Positions 17,567 through 27,477 of a stretch of 64,000 nt of DNA are shown one piece after another. Each line of letters opens with the position of its first letter. The first letter of the stretch is position 1. Position numbers and translations under genes: made by a program. The stretch comes from Xanthobacteraceae bacterium (GTDB lineage: Bacteria; Pseudomonadota; Alphaproteobacteria; Rhizobiales; Xanthobacteraceae): the NCBI GenBank assembly GCA_019746355.1, contig JAIESC010000062.1:50371-114370 (forward strand). Reading direction: 5' to 3'. A model generated the notes under the pieces. It was not told the DNA's origin and searched no databases. It worked only from the letters and a program-made list of their open reading frames with translations.

Positions 17567-17878
17567 CGGACCGATGATGGTGTCTGCGCGCGAGATGCCG
17601 ATCGGCAGGTCCTTGTCGGGCGCGTTTTTCACGAAGCCGGCGAGCAATGCGTAGCAGACGGTGGCGCCGCCGCAGTCCATGACCCTGAGCGGCAGCGGAT
17701 CGGGCAAGCGGATCGGGCGCAAAAGCTCCTGCAGAAGCTCGAGCGCGCGGGCCTGTTTCATATGGTCGTAGAGCGCCTTGTGCTCCGGGTTCTTCGGCGG
17801 CAGGTATTCGTATCGGATCTGGTTCGGCCTTGCCTTGGGTGCCCCGCTTGCACCGGACACGAGCACGAAGAAAGGCAT
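17567..17878 (-). pseudogene. DUF4344 metallopeptidase fragment
   Basis: Reading down from 17878, NQIRYEYLPPKNPEHKALYD, then LLRPIRLPDPLPLRVMDCGG, TVCYALLAGFVKNAP and IGISRADTIIGP align with residues of the intact DUF4344 protein at 51440-52297 (TNYIDVEYAEPQSAEHRQVL, LLSPIRLPRRLLIKTQGCDG, TVCYEYLDELWKNAA, IAPIDTLIGP). About eleven residues after CGG are missing. Homology stops exactly before the HEAGHA zinc motif. A GHAVFHMIGIPV-like reading appears on the opposite strand at about 17527-17562, suggesting a local inversion. No signal peptide is recoverable. Confidence 0.65.
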
Positions 17879-18014
17879 GCCGCCGCCATGCAGGCTGCAA
17901 CAGCCGAAGCCCGATGGCCCGATTGTTCAAACATACGCTGCCCCCGAGTGGGTCCGCGCCGTGTCGGACCCGGTGCGGGGATGGATTGCAACGTTCCCAG
18001 CGCGTGCGCAAAGC

Positions 18015-18052
18015 CGAGATACATTATATGCAAGTGGTGATAGCGTATCTCG
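18015..18052. repeat. Inverted repeat upstream of GNAT gene
   Basis: CGAGATAC (18015-18022) and GTATCTCG (18045-18052) are exact complements separated by 22 bp, ending 27 bp before the GNAT start codon. It may be an operator or a leader hairpin; no known regulator is recognised. Confidence 0.4.
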
Positions 18053-18079
18053 CAATACGGACGTTGTGGGGCAACTCGC

Positions 18080-18601
18080 ATGTCTGAAGCAGCCGGATAC
18101 TCGGCAGTCGAGCTGCTGCGCGATGGCCGTCAAATCGAAATCCGCGCTTTCAGGCCGGAGGATCGCCCGGCATTCATAGCGGCAGCCGGCGAGGTCGGTC
18201 CCCGGTCCCGCTATCTCCGATTCTTCACGCTGAAGCGCCAGTTTTCGGAGGAGGAACGGGAGTTCTTTCTGAATGTCGATTTCGACAAGCACGTGGCCCT
18301 GGTCGCGGTCGTGGAGGAAGCGGGACAGAAGGTCATTGTTGGTGCAGGGCGCTATGTCGGCGTTGAGCCCGGAAAGGCCGAGGTCGCTTTCACTGTCATC
18401 GACCGGTATCAGGGCCGGGGAATTGGCGCGTCACTGGTGCGGCACCTGGTCATCGTTGCCCGCGGAGCCGGCCTCCATGAGCTGGTTGCGGAGGTTCTGC
18501 CGGAAAACAACTCGATGCTTCGTCTTTTCAAGAAGAGCGGTCTGCCTGTGAGCGTCGTCTCGGAACCCGAGGTGGTGCACATCACGATGCGGCTTCGCTG
18601 A
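18080..18601 (+). CDS. GNAT family N-acetyltransferase
   Basis: 173 residues. IEIRAFRPEDRPAFIAAAGE begins the fold and VAFTVIDRYQGRGIGASLVRHLV carries the acetyl-CoA loop (QGRGIG, near residue 115), followed by ELVAEVLPENNSMLRLFKKSG, the usual motif B. The SRYLRFFTLKRQFSEEE segment is typical of the GNAT domain of Pat/Pka-type protein lysine acetyltransferases, here without any attached ADP-forming or cNMP domain. The substrate is unknown. It stands alone between a decayed gene and the convergent ThrE gene, with an inverted repeat in its leader. Confidence 0.85.
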   Translation: MSEAAGYSAVELLRDGRQIEIRAFRPEDRPAFIAAAGEVGPRSRYLRFFTLKRQFSEEEREFFLNVDFDKHVALVAVVEEAGQKVIVGAGRYVGVEPGKAEVAFTVIDRYQGRGIGASLVRHLVIVARGAGLHELVAEVLPENNSMLRLFKKSGLPVSVVSEPEVVHITMRLR

Positions 18602-18611
18602 CTTAAAGCCA

Positions 18612-19901
18612 TTAAAGGCTCGTCCGTGCCCTGCCGCCTGCGAGCCGCGCAGCGGCCAATCCCATGGCCATTGCGCCGAGCACAAAGCCGCACGCCGCGG
18701 AAGCCTGGAGAGCTTCGAGCATCTGCCCGCGATTGAAGAAGACGATCATCTCGAATGCGAAGACGCCGGGGACCATGATGATGATGCCCGGCACCGTCAG
18801 CGTGATCCTGGGTACATTCAGCCGCCGATGGATCAGCGACGCCATGAGCCCCACGGCCAGGGCACCGAAGAATGTTGCCGGCGCCAGCATCATCCCGGCG
18901 TCGTGCAATCCCAGGCGCAACTCGTTGGCCAAAGCGGCCATGACGCCGACCGACAGAACCGACCGGCCCGGGCAGTTGAACACCATGGCGAAGGCGCAGC
19001 CGCCGACAAAGCTTGCGACCGCCCGAAGCGCGAGCTTGAGTGGATATGCGAGCTCGATGCCGGGCTGGTGCGAAATGCTGGTCCCTGTGATGCCGATGAC
19101 GATGCTAAGGCCGAAGGTTGCCGCAAGAAACAGCATCACGCCGTAGATGAGGCGCGTCAAAGCAGCGGTGGTCTGGTGCTGCACGAGATCGAGCTGCGCC
19201 GCCACCAGCGGAAACCCAGGCGCCAGGAACAGGATCGACGAAATAAGCCCGCCGGGATGATTGGCGGCGCCAAAGCCGAGCCCGGCCGTGGCCGCCGCCA
19301 CCAGCAGATAGGTTGCTGTGGCGATGACGGCGCACAGGGCCGCGATGAAATGCTGATTGAGGCGATGCCGCGCCAGCAACAGGCGTGCCGATTGGCCGAT
19401 CCCGCCACCCATGGTCGCGGCGATGATTTCAGGGAGCCCGCAGCCATTGAGGAATGCGAAGCCGCCGCAGGCCGGTCCGACCGCAGCGCCGATCCATGAA
19501 ACGCGATAAAGCGGCGGCCTCGATTCGATTTCCGCAAGGCTGCGCACAATCGCATCCGGCGTCACGCCGGGCGATGCCTTCGCCGCGAGGTTCTGCAGCG
19601 CGCCGAGGCGCTCCGCGTTGACGCCCGGCGGTCCGATCTCACGAACGACGGTCGTCGTGCGGCCGCCGCGGCGGCCGCTCACCACAATGCTGTCGAGCGT
19701 GATGCCGGCTGAAAGGCTTTCGAAACCGAGATTCCGAGCCAGGATTTCCAGCCACTCCCGTGTGCGGACGGCCGTATGGCCGGCACGCATCATGGAAGCG
19801 CCAAAACCGGCCAGCACCTCGAGACCGTCAATGGCGGGAGACTTGGCCGGCTCACTCCGGTCCGACCCGGCCACTGCGCTGGATGTTGCGGGCGACGACA
19901 T
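18612..19901 (-). CDS. Threonine/serine exporter family protein (ThrE)
   Basis: 429 residues. The cytoplasmic N-terminal ThrE part (AGFGASMMRAGHTAVRTREW, GITLDSIVVSGRRGG) is followed by about ten membrane helices, with FAFLNGCGLPEIIAATMGGG and LFLAPGFPLVAAQLDLVQHQ in the first half and the smaller ThrE_2 module (ALRAVASFVGGCAFAMVF, VPGIIIMVPGVFAFEMIVFF) in the second, so both modules are fused in one chain. By family knowledge it exports small hydroxy amino acids. Its start is three bases after the stop of the upstream membrane protein gene. Confidence 0.88.
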   Translation of the reverse strand: MSSPATSSAVAGSDRSEPAKSPAIDGLEVLAGFGASMMRAGHTAVRTREWLEILARNLGFESLSAGITLDSIVVSGRRGGRTTTVVREIGPPGVNAERLGALQNLAAKASPGVTPDAIVRSLAEIESRPPLYRVSWIGAAVGPACGGFAFLNGCGLPEIIAATMGGGIGQSARLLLARHRLNQHFIAALCAVIATATYLLVAAATAGLGFGAANHPGGLISSILFLAPGFPLVAAQLDLVQHQTTAALTRLIYGVMLFLAATFGLSIVIGITGTSISHQPGIELAYPLKLALRAVASFVGGCAFAMVFNCPGRSVLSVGVMAALANELRLGLHDAGMMLAPATFFGALAVGLMASLIHRRLNVPRITLTVPGIIIMVPGVFAFEMIVFFNRGQMLEALQASAACGFVLGAMAMGLAAARLAGGRARTSL

Positions 19902-19904
19902 TCG

Positions 19905-20600
19905 TCATTCCCGGACCAGACCGCCCGGATCGCGCTGAGGCTGCGGTGTCGGGGACCGGAAATTGTCGATCAGGATATGTACGCTGATCAGCAGAACCCA
20001 GAGCGGCAGGACGAGAAAGCACCAGCTGATGTAGTAGCTGCCGACCAGAAGAATGAGCGCAAGCACAAATCCCAGGATTGCGATCCAGCGCGGTGCGATC
20101 CGGGTGCGGAGTATCACGGTCGAAAGTGAAATCATGAACACGCCGGCCATCTTGATGGCGTAGACGTTCGCGAGGTTGTAGGCGAGCGCTCTGGCAAGAT
20201 GCAGCGTTGTCGAGTTCATCATCCCGTCAGGCTCGGCGGTAAAGACGATGACGACGGCCCCGATGACCGCAGCGGACGCAAACAGCATCGCCAGAAACAG
20301 CAAGGCGCTGCCGAAAAACACGGTTGCAAAGAAGCGATCCTCCGCGCGACCAAGTCGGTCACGCAGGACGCCGATGAACCAGAGGAACGAGATACCGGCG
20401 AACGGCATCAGATTGAGGGCAAGGGCAACGGTGCCGGAGTGACTTGCCAGCCATGCTCCCGATTCCAGGGGATCGGCCGGCACCGAGAGGCGAAACAGGC
20501 CAAGCACCGCCACCAGAAGAATGGAAAAAACGATGCCGGCAACTGCCGCAGCTTTTGGAGTCCGCAGGCTGCTGCGCGTGAGGGTTGCGGTTTCCGCCAT
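19905..20600 (-). CDS. Six-helix membrane protein of unknown function
   Basis: 231 residues with about six membrane helices (for example AAVAGIVFSILLVAVLGLF, FAGISFLWFIGVLRD, FFGSALLFLAMLFASAAVIG, IAILGFVLALILLVGSYYIS). There is a hydrophilic, proline-rich C-terminus and no cofactor motif. I do not recognise a named family. It lies between napC and the ThrE exporter on the same strand, 77 bp after napC, and may be read from the nap operon. Confidence 0.6.
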   Translation of the reverse strand: MAETATLTRSSLRTPKAAAVAGIVFSILLVAVLGLFRLSVPADPLESGAWLASHSGTVALALNLMPFAGISFLWFIGVLRDRLGRAEDRFFATVFFGSALLFLAMLFASAAVIGAVVIVFTAEPDGMMNSTTLHLARALAYNLANVYAIKMAGVFMISLSTVILRTRIAPRWIAILGFVLALILLVGSYYISWCFLVLPLWVLLISVHILIDNFRSPTPQPQRDPGGLVRE

Positions 20601-20677
20601 TGACTTACTGCCGGCGTTTCAGTGTCGTTGTTGCGCCAAGGGCCGCCATCACGTGCGCTCGCCAAAGCTCGACCGGA

Positions 20678-21313
20678 CTATTGCCATCCCGGAACGCTCC
20701 GCATGTCGGGCAGTTGATGTGCGATCCCCTTGTGGCAGTCGATGCATGTCTTCTGTCCGGTGAACAGGTAGCGCTGATGAGCATCGACGGCGCGCGGGCT
20801 CTGCCGCGTGATGTCCATCGATTGTGCGCTGTGGCAGTTGCGGCATTCCAGCGAGTCATTGGCCTTCATGCGCGCCCATTCGTGTATGGCGAGCTCGAGC
20901 CGGTGATCGAGGAATTTCTCGCGCGTGTTGATGGTGCCGAACAGCTTGCCCCAGACCTCTTTCGAGGCCTGCATCTTGCGCGCAATCTTATGGGTCCATT
21001 CGTGCGGCACATGACAGTCGGGGCAGTGCGCGCGGACGCCCGAACGATTGCTATAATGCACCGTCGTCTTCAGCTCCTCGAACACGTTCGTCCGCATCTC
21101 ATGACACGACGTGCAGAAGGTTTCGGTGTTGGTGACCTCCAGCGCGGTGTTGAAGGCGCCCCAGAAGATGATGCCGGCGATAAATCCCGCCATCACCAGA
21201 ACGCCAAGGCTGAACACCGAGCTTGGACGACGCAGTACGTCCCATATATCGAGCGCAAAGGCGAGGATGCGGCGCCGGAGCGCCGGGCGCGGGGCATCTA
21301 CCGTTGTCGTCAT
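20678..21313 (-). CDS. napC: Tetraheme cytochrome c NapC
   Basis: 211 residues. One N-terminal anchor helix ([20 protein letters not shown]) is followed by a periplasmic domain with four CxxCH heme sites: CTSCH, CPDCH, CRNCH and CIDCH. The NapC/NirT layout is complete. It takes electrons from membrane quinol to the NapAB complex. Its ATG overlaps the napB stop by four bases, so it is translated from the nap operon. Confidence 0.95.
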   Translation of the reverse strand: MTTTVDAPRPALRRRILAFALDIWDVLRRPSSVFSLGVLVMAGFIAGIIFWGAFNTALEVTNTETFCTSCHEMRTNVFEELKTTVHYSNRSGVRAHCPDCHVPHEWTHKIARKMQASKEVWGKLFGTINTREKFLDHRLELAIHEWARMKANDSLECRNCHSAQSMDITRQSPRAVDAHQRYLFTGQKTCIDCHKGIAHQLPDMRSVPGWQ

Positions 21314-21777
21314 CGGCGCGGCCCCGGCACGTCACGGGTGAGCAGCGTGTCGATGTCGACGAAGTCGTTCTCGACCGGAACCTTCACGTTGTGCTGCGGC
21401 ACGTGGCACTGCGTGCAGAAGTAGCGGCGCGGCGAGATCGAAGCCAGGTACTGGCCGTCACGGTCCGAGAAGTGCGTGATGCTGACCATTGGCGCCTGCG
21501 ACTCGCGGGTGCGGCTTCGCGCATGGCAGGACAGGCATTTGTTGCCGCGGATGCTGACCTCGTAGCCTTCGGTGCTGTGTGGAATGAGCGGCGGCTGCTC
21601 GGGATAGTTTCGCGCCTCACGCTCTGAGGTGTTCATCTCCGGCGTCATGATCGGCGGCTGTCCTTCCTGATCGAGCGGGGTCGATCCGCGAAGCGCCGAG
21701 AATGTCTGCGCCATGGCGAAGCTCGAAGCGGCTGCCACCAGAAGCGCCGTAGCGAGCAATTTGAGTTGATGTCGCAT
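21310..21777 (-). CDS. napB: Diheme cytochrome c NapB
   Basis: 155 residues from the ATG at 21777. A signal peptide ([18 protein letters not shown]) precedes the NapB domain: [30 protein letters not shown], heme site CLSCH in [28 protein letters not shown], and a second heme site CTQCH in [15 protein letters not shown]. It is the small electron-transfer subunit of periplasmic nitrate reductase. It starts 12 bases after napA ends. Confidence 0.95.
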   Translation of the reverse strand: MRHQLKLLATALLVAAASSFAMAQTFSALRGSTPLDQEGQPPIMTPEMNTSEREARNYPEQPPLIPHSTEGYEVSIRGNKCLSCHARSRTRESQAPMVSITHFSDRDGQYLASISPRRYFCTQCHVPQHNVKVPVENDFVDIDTLLTRDVPGPRR

Positions 21778-21788
21778 GGCCAGCCCCC

Positions 21789-24293
21789 TCACGCGCGCTC
21801 GATGCGAACGGCGCATTTCTTGAAGTCGGTTTGCAGGGAGATGGGATCGGTGGCGTCGAGCGTCACCTTGTTGATCAACTGGCTCTCGTCGAACCAGGGC
21901 ACGAACACCACGCCGCGCGGCATGCGGTTGCGCCCGCGCGTCTCGATCCGGGTGCGGATGAAGCCGCGGCGCGACTGCACCTTGATCTCGTCGCCGCGCC
22001 GCATGTTGAGCGCCACCGCGTCGTCCGGATGCATGTAGCAGAGCGCTTCCGGGAAGGCCTTGTGCAGCTCCGGCACGCGCCGGGTCATCGAACCGGAGTG
22101 CCAGTGCTCGAGCACCCGGCCGGTGACGAGCCAATACGGATAGGCGTTGTCGGGGACTTCGGGCGGCGGCTCGTAGGGCAGGGCGAAGATCCGCGCCTTG
22201 CCGTCGGCAAAGCCATAGAACTCCACGCCTTTGCCTTCCTTGACGTAGGGGTCGTGGCCCTCGCGGTAGCGCCAACGCGTCTCCTTGCCCTTGACCACCG
22301 GCCAGCGCAGCCCGCGGACCTCGTGATAGGTGTCGAACGGCGCGAGGTCGTGCCCGTGGCCGCGGCCGAACTCGGCGTATTCCTCGAACAGGCCCTTCTG
22401 CACGTAGAAGCCAAAGGCCTTGGACTCGTGGTTCTCGTAGCCTTCGGCGGTCTGCGACAGCGGAAATTTGTCGACCTTGCCGTTCCTGAACAGGATGTCG
22501 AACATCGTCTTGCCGCGGACGTCGGGCTTCTTGGCGATCAGCTCGGCCGGCCAGACCTCCTCGATCTTGAAGCGCTTCGAGAACTCCATGAGCTGCCAGA
22601 GATCGGAGCGCGCCTCGCCCGGTGCATTGACCAGCTGGTGCCAGAAGTGCGTGCGGCGTTCGGCATTGCCATAGGCGCCTTCCTTTTCGACCCACATCGC
22701 GCTCGGCAGCACCAGGTCGGCCGCCTGTGCGGTGACGGTCGGATAGGCGTCGGACACCACGATGAAGTTCTCCGGATTGCGATAGCCGGGCCAGGCCTCC
22801 TCGTTGGCGTTGGCCGCGGCCTGCAGGTTGTTGTTGACCTGCACCCAGTAGGCATTGAGCCGCCCGTCGCGCAGCATGCGGTTCTGCAGCACCGCGTGGT
22901 AACCCGGCTGCGGCGCGATCGTGCCTTCCGGCACCTTCCAGATCTTCTCCGCCCTGTCGCGGTGGTCCTTGTTGGCGACCAGCATGTCGGCGGGCAGCCG
23001 GTGCGAGAACGTGCCGACCTCGCGCGCGGTGCCGCAGGCCGAAGGCTGGCCGGTCAGCGAGAACGGGCTGTTACCGGGCTCGGCGATCTTTCCGGTCAGG
23101 AGATGGATGTTGTAGACGAGATTGTTGCACCAGACGCCGCGGGTGTGCTGGTTGAAGCCCATGGTCCAGAAGCTGACGACCTTGGTCTTCGGATCGGCAT
23201 AGAGCTCAGCCAGCTCGCGCAGCCGGTTGACCGGCACGCCGGACAGCAGCGACGCCTTCTCCAGGGTGTATTCGGACACGAACTTGGCGTAGTCCTCGAA
23301 GGTGATGTCGGTCGCGTCGCCTGCCTTGCTGCGGCCGGTCGCCTTCTGCTCCAGCGGGTGCTCGGGCCGGAGCCCATAGCCGATGTCGGCCTGACCGCGC
23401 TTGAACACCGTGTGCTTGTTGACGAAGTCCTTGTTCACGCGGTTGGTCGTGATGATGTGATTGGCGATGGCGTTGAGGATCGCCAAATCCGTCTGCGGCT
23501 TGAACACCATCGGCACGTCGGCGAGATCGAACGATCGATGCTCGAAGGTCGACAGCACCGCGACCCGCACATGCGGCGCGCTGAGCCGCCGGTCGGTCAC
23601 CCGGCTCCACAGGATCGGGTGCATCTCCGCCATGTTCGCGCCCCACAGCACGAAGGCGTCGGTGGCCTCGAAATCGTCGTAGCAGCCCATCGGCTCGTCC
23701 ATGCCGAACGACCGCATGAAGCCCATCACCGCGGATGCCATGCAGTGGCGCGCGTTGGGATCGATATTGTTGGAGCGGAAGCCCGCCTTGAACAGCTTGT
23801 TGGCGGCGTATCCTTCCCAGATGGTCCACTGACCCGAGCCGAACATGCCGACCCCGGAAGGCCCGCGCTTCTTGAGCGCGTCCTTGAATTTCTCGGCCAT
23901 CACGTCGAAGGCCTCGTCCCACGACACCGGCGTGAACTCGCCGTTCTTGTCGTAACGGCCGTTGCGCTTGCGCAGCAGCGGCTGCGTCAGCCGATCGTGG
24001 CCATACATGACCTTGGAGAGGAAATAGCCTTTGACGCAGTTCAGCCCGCGGTTGACCTCGGCCTTGATGTCGCCGTGCGTGGCGACGACGCGGCCGTTTT
24101 TGGTCGCGACCATCACGCCACATCCGGTGCCGCAGAAGCGGCAGGGCGCCTTGTCCCATTTGAGCTCGGTCGCCGCTCGGTCGGTGATGAGGTTCTGTGC
24201 CGCGGCCGGAGCCGGCATCCCACCGGCGACTGCTGCCATCGCGGCAGCCTCCAGCTTCAGGAACTCGCGGCGGTCCATTTTCTTTTTGTCCAT
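21789..24293 (-). CDS. napA: Periplasmic nitrate reductase catalytic subunit NapA
   Basis: 834 residues from the ATG at 24293, preceded by AGGAG. A Tat-type signal ([20 protein letters not shown]) is followed by the 4Fe-4S motif in [19 protein letters not shown] and LNCVKGYF, and the molybdenum-ligating cysteine in [20 protein letters not shown]. Further molybdopterin guanine dinucleotide contacts follow ([12 protein letters not shown]). The C-terminal domain with [19 protein letters not shown] is complete. Full length compared with family members of about 830 residues. It reduces nitrate to nitrite in the periplasm, fed by NapB and NapC. Confidence 0.97.
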   Translation of the reverse strand: MDKKKMDRREFLKLEAAAMAAVAGGMPAPAAAQNLITDRAATELKWDKAPCRFCGTGCGVMVATKNGRVVATHGDIKAEVNRGLNCVKGYFLSKVMYGHDRLTQPLLRKRNGRYDKNGEFTPVSWDEAFDVMAEKFKDALKKRGPSGVGMFGSGQWTIWEGYAANKLFKAGFRSNNIDPNARHCMASAVMGFMRSFGMDEPMGCYDDFEATDAFVLWGANMAEMHPILWSRVTDRRLSAPHVRVAVLSTFEHRSFDLADVPMVFKPQTDLAILNAIANHIITTNRVNKDFVNKHTVFKRGQADIGYGLRPEHPLEQKATGRSKAGDATDITFEDYAKFVSEYTLEKASLLSGVPVNRLRELAELYADPKTKVVSFWTMGFNQHTRGVWCNNLVYNIHLLTGKIAEPGNSPFSLTGQPSACGTAREVGTFSHRLPADMLVANKDHRDRAEKIWKVPEGTIAPQPGYHAVLQNRMLRDGRLNAYWVQVNNNLQAAANANEEAWPGYRNPENFIVVSDAYPTVTAQAADLVLPSAMWVEKEGAYGNAERRTHFWHQLVNAPGEARSDLWQLMEFSKRFKIEEVWPAELIAKKPDVRGKTMFDILFRNGKVDKFPLSQTAEGYENHESKAFGFYVQKGLFEEYAEFGRGHGHDLAPFDTYHEVRGLRWPVVKGKETRWRYREGHDPYVKEGKGVEFYGFADGKARIFALPYEPPPEVPDNAYPYWLVTGRVLEHWHSGSMTRRVPELHKAFPEALCYMHPDDAVALNMRRGDEIKVQSRRGFIRTRIETRGRNRMPRGVVFVPWFDESQLINKVTLDATDPISLQTDFKKCAVRIERA

Positions 24294-24319
24294 GGCCGTT
24301 CTCCTGCAGGCGGTCGATC

Positions 24320-24643
24320 TCAACCGGCGTCGGTGCCGTGAAATACAAGGTTCGCGGTCAGTACGTCCGGCATCAGCGATATCGTGTTGAGCGTTGCGCC
24401 GATGGTGCCGACATCGGACGCTTCGATGACGACGACGAGCTTGCCCTTCGGGTCGCGGCTGTAGATCTGCGTTCCGGCCAGCGCCTCAATGGCGCGCACC
24501 GCGTCGTCGAGCCGTTCCGGCCGCGCCTGCACCAGCACGCTCGCAATCTCGCCAATCGGCGCTTGATCGCCGCCGTGCGCGCTCCATCGGCCGTTGATGA
24601 ATTTGCGGCGATCAACTTTCAACGATTGCGATGTTTCAGTCAT
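24320..24643 (-). CDS. napD: NapA maturation chaperone NapD
   Basis: 107 residues from the ATG at 24643, preceded by GAGG; an ATG at 24655 overlaps the napE stop (ATGA) and is an alternative. The NapD fold is seen in [40 protein letters not shown] and [20 protein letters not shown]. NapD binds the Tat signal of NapA before export. The N-terminal extension [13 protein letters not shown], itself Tat-like in look, is longer than in enterobacterial NapD. Confidence 0.9.
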   Translation of the reverse strand: MTETSQSLKVDRRKFINGRWSAHGGDQAPIGEIASVLVQARPERLDDAVRAIEALAGTQIYSRDPKGKLVVVIEASDVGTIGATLNTISLMPDVLTANLVFHGTDAG

Positions 24644-24651
24644 GGCGCGCC

Positions 24652-24837
24652 TCATTTCGATGGTGGTCCGGGCGGACCGCTGATCGTCTGGTAAATCCAC
24701 ACAGTGAGCCCCCAGGTACCGACGGTCGCGACCGCCAACGCAGGCATCAGGACCGCGGTTATGATCAGGAACGCGTAGATCTCCATGCGCCGCTTATGCG
24801 ACGAGGTATCCGCAGCGCGTTGCACTTCGTCCGGCAT
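24652..24837 (-). CDS. napE: NapE small membrane protein
   Basis: 61 residues with one membrane helix (YAFLIITAVLMPALAVATVG) and the family ending GLTVWIYQTISGPPGPP. It is the first gene of napEDABC, nine bases after focA. Its function is not established beyond association with periplasmic nitrate reductase. napF, napG and napH are absent. Confidence 0.88.
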   Translation of the reverse strand: MPDEVQRAADTSSHKRRMEIYAFLIITAVLMPALAVATVGTWGLTVWIYQTISGPPGPPSK

Positions 24838-24846
24838 GCGTGATCC

Positions 24847-25770
24847 CTATGCTTTCTTTCGCAGATAGACGAACCAATAAACGGCACCGACCATGAGCGA
24901 GCCGCCGATGATGTTGCCGATCGTTACAGGCACGAGATTCCCGAAAATAAAATTGTTCCATGTCAATGCAGGGAAGTCCGCGGCGGTCTTGCCGATCGAG
25001 GTCCAGAACGAATCGGGTGCGCCGCTCTTGATGAACAGGCCCATCGGCACAAAGTACGCGTTGGCGATAGAGTGCTCGAAGCCTGCTGCAGCGAACGCGG
25101 CGATCGGCGGGACGACCGTCACCACCCGATCGATCGTGGTGCGAGCGCTGAAGCACATCCAGACCGCGACACACACCAGCGCGTTGCACATGATCCCAAG
25201 CGTCAACGCCGGCACGAAAGCGAGCGCTGCCTTGCTATGGGCCGTATTCAGCGCCACCAGTCCGACCGCGCCATTGCCGAATGTATATTGCGTCGACAAG
25301 AACATCAGTGCGGCGGTTGCGATCGTTCCGATGCAGTTCCCGGTGAACGCAATCAGCCAGTTCATCAGCACGGCGCGGGTGGTGACCTTTCGGCTCGCCC
25401 AGGCCATGATCAGCAGGGTGTTGCCGGTAAACAGCTCGGCACCGCCGACCACGACCATGATGAGACCGATCGAGAAGACGAGCCCGACCAGAAGCCGCGT
25501 TACTCCATAGGGCAGGGCCGCCGACATGGCAGCGGTATCGCCGGCCGAGCCGATCGTGATGCTTCCCGCGCTGACGGTCGTTGCAAAGATGGCGCCGAAC
25601 GAGATGAACGCACCAGCCAGAACGCTCAGCACGAAGACGGTCGGCACGTCCATCGACGCGCGGCGGACGCCGGTCTGCTCGGCGCGGATCGCCATGTCAG
25701 ACGGCAGGATCGGATCGATCGTGATCGCCTGAGGCGGTCTGTCGGCGTCCGGAGCTCGCGCGTCATTCAT
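24847..25770 (-). CDS. focA: Formate/nitrite channel FocA
   Basis: 307 residues from the ATG at 25770 (GGAG upstream). The formate/nitrite transporter fold has six helices with family marks LAGAFISFGAIFATTVSAGS, GLIMVVVGGAELFTGNTLLI, NWLIAFTGNCIGTIA, GFEHSIANAYFVPMG and NLVPVTIGNIIGGSLMVGAV. Located between the pyruvate formate-lyase genes and nap, it can serve either formate from PflB or nitrite from Nap; the family does not discriminate by sequence alone. Confidence 0.92.
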   Translation of the reverse strand: MNDARAPDADRPPQAITIDPILPSDMAIRAEQTGVRRASMDVPTVFVLSVLAGAFISFGAIFATTVSAGSITIGSAGDTAAMSAALPYGVTRLLVGLVFSIGLIMVVVGGAELFTGNTLLIMAWASRKVTTRAVLMNWLIAFTGNCIGTIATAALMFLSTQYTFGNGAVGLVALNTAHSKAALAFVPALTLGIMCNALVCVAVWMCFSARTTIDRVVTVVPPIAAFAAAGFEHSIANAYFVPMGLFIKSGAPDSFWTSIGKTAADFPALTWNNFIFGNLVPVTIGNIIGGSLMVGAVYWFVYLRKKA

Positions 25771-25842
25771 CGTTGCAACTCCGGCGGACTGCAGCTGCGG
25801 CTCGTGCGGGGCGCGCCCGCAGCTATGCAGGCCTCCTGCAGT

Positions 25843-27444
25843 TCATTTTGGTCCGGCGATCATCAACAGCCCGACGATCTGAACTGCGATGACCTTCACG
25901 ATGGTCATCGACGGGAAGATCATCGCGTAGCCGATGTCGGGCCGCTCGGTCGGAGCCATCCTGGTGGAGTACACGAGAATGGCCGGATTGCCGGTCGCAC
26001 CCGAGGCGACTCCGACCAGATCGTCGAACGGGATCTTCATCAGGTAGTGCCCTACCAGCAGCACGATGGCGACGGTGGTCAGCAGGATGGCTACGCCGAT
26101 GAACAGCATCGTCAACCCTGACTCTGCGACGGTCTTCACGAAGGGCTGTCCGGCATTGATGCCGACCGCTGCGAGGAACACCGCAAGGCCGTAGTTGCGC
26201 AACACGATGTTGGCGGGCAGCGGCATGGTCCAAAGCATCGGGCCGGTGCGGCGCAGCTTGCCCAGGATCAAGGCGACGATCAGCGGGCCGCCGCCGATGC
26301 CGAGCGTGACGATGCCCACCCCGGGGATCGGAATCGGAATGAGGCCCAGCAGGACGCCGAGCACCATGCCTAGTCCGAGGGACACGTAGCTGAACTCCGA
26401 CGTTGCCTTCACCGTGTCGCCAAAGAATTTGCGAACTTCCTCGCGCTTGTCGGGCGGTATCAGCACGCCAACGCGGTCGCCGAACTCCAGCATCAGGTCG
26501 GGGGCCGGCAAGAGGTCCATGTCGTAGCGCCGCACATGCAGCAGATGCGTCGGAAAGCCGGCCGGCAGCTTCAGCTGGGCGAGCGGGACGCCGACCGCGC
26601 TGGCCTTGCCGACGAAGACGCGGATGTAGTCGAGCGCGGAGCGGTCCTTGGCAAGCAGTCCAGGCGAGAGGTGGCCGAACTTCGCGGCCGCGCCCGCGAC
26701 CGCTTCCTGCTGGTCGGCCACGATCAGCAGGCCGTCGCCGGCATTGAGCACGATGTCGTCGGACGGAACGGTATTGTTGCCGCCGGTGCGGACCATGGTG
26801 ACCTGCACGCCGGAAGGCAAATCCCGGCTGACGTCGGCAAGCGTGCGGCCTGCGTAGTTTGCGCCGAGCGTGATCTCGCCCATATGAAAGCGCTGGGTTT
26901 TGGGCGGGAAGCTCGGTTTGACGTGCCGGGTCATGAAATAGATGCACAGGATCGGGCCGATCACGCCGAACGGATAGGCGATCGAGTAGCCGATTGACGG
27001 GTCCTTGTTGCCCATCACGTCGAGCGCGGCTTGAAGCGTCGCGGTGCTCGTCATCGACCCGGCATACATTCCGAGCGTGTGCCCGATCTGGATCCCGAAC
27101 ATCTGGCCGAGTCCCAGCGCGACCAGCAGGCCGGCGACCACGGCGATCAGTGCCAGGAGGTTGTACTTGCGGCCGGCGGATCCGATCATGCCCTCGAAGA
27201 ACTGGCGGCCATAGAGGATGCCGATGCCGTAGAGAAACATGATCAGGCCGGTGAGGCCGATCGGCCCGACGATGTTTGCCTTTGGTGCAAACGCGCCGAT
27301 CGCGAGGCCGACGAACAGCACCGCGCCGACACCGAGCGAAAAGCCGAAGATATTGATCTGGCCGACCAGGTAGCCGACGCCGATGGCGAGAAAGACCGCA
27401 AGGATCGGCTGGGTGCCGATGACGTTCTGTGCGAGCTCAATCAT
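25843..27444 (-). CDS. AspT/YidE-type antiporter with TrkA-C domains
   Basis: 533 residues. Two membrane halves (GVGYLVGQINIFGFSLGVGA ... IGHTLGMYAGSMTSTATLQA, and VLLGLIPIPIPGVGIVTLGI ... GVASGATGNPAILVYST) flank two cytoplasmic TrkA-C-like regulatory domains (about residues 190-370). This is the aspartate:alanine exchanger (AspT) family. Strong GGGGG upstream of the ATG. In this operon it may export an organic acid such as succinate or take part in dicarboxylate exchange during fermentation; the substrate is inference. Confidence 0.85.
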   Translation of the reverse strand: MIELAQNVIGTQPILAVFLAIGVGYLVGQINIFGFSLGVGAVLFVGLAIGAFAPKANIVGPIGLTGLIMFLYGIGILYGRQFFEGMIGSAGRKYNLLALIAVVAGLLVALGLGQMFGIQIGHTLGMYAGSMTSTATLQAALDVMGNKDPSIGYSIAYPFGVIGPILCIYFMTRHVKPSFPPKTQRFHMGEITLGANYAGRTLADVSRDLPSGVQVTMVRTGGNNTVPSDDIVLNAGDGLLIVADQQEAVAGAAAKFGHLSPGLLAKDRSALDYIRVFVGKASAVGVPLAQLKLPAGFPTHLLHVRRYDMDLLPAPDLMLEFGDRVGVLIPPDKREEVRKFFGDTVKATSEFSYVSLGLGMVLGVLLGLIPIPIPGVGIVTLGIGGGPLIVALILGKLRRTGPMLWTMPLPANIVLRNYGLAVFLAAVGINAGQPFVKTVAESGLTMLFIGVAILLTTVAIVLLVGHYLMKIPFDDLVGVASGATGNPAILVYSTRMAPTERPDIGYAMIFPSMTIVKVIAVQIVGLLMIAGPK

Positions 27445-27477
27445 GGTCGGATACCCCCTTCGACGACGTTGTAGTTG

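Noticed and set aside
21831..24341. Very long open frame on the plus strand opposite napA
   Set aside because: It is the antisense shadow of napA; high GC removes stop codons on the opposite strand and the translation has no recognisable domain.
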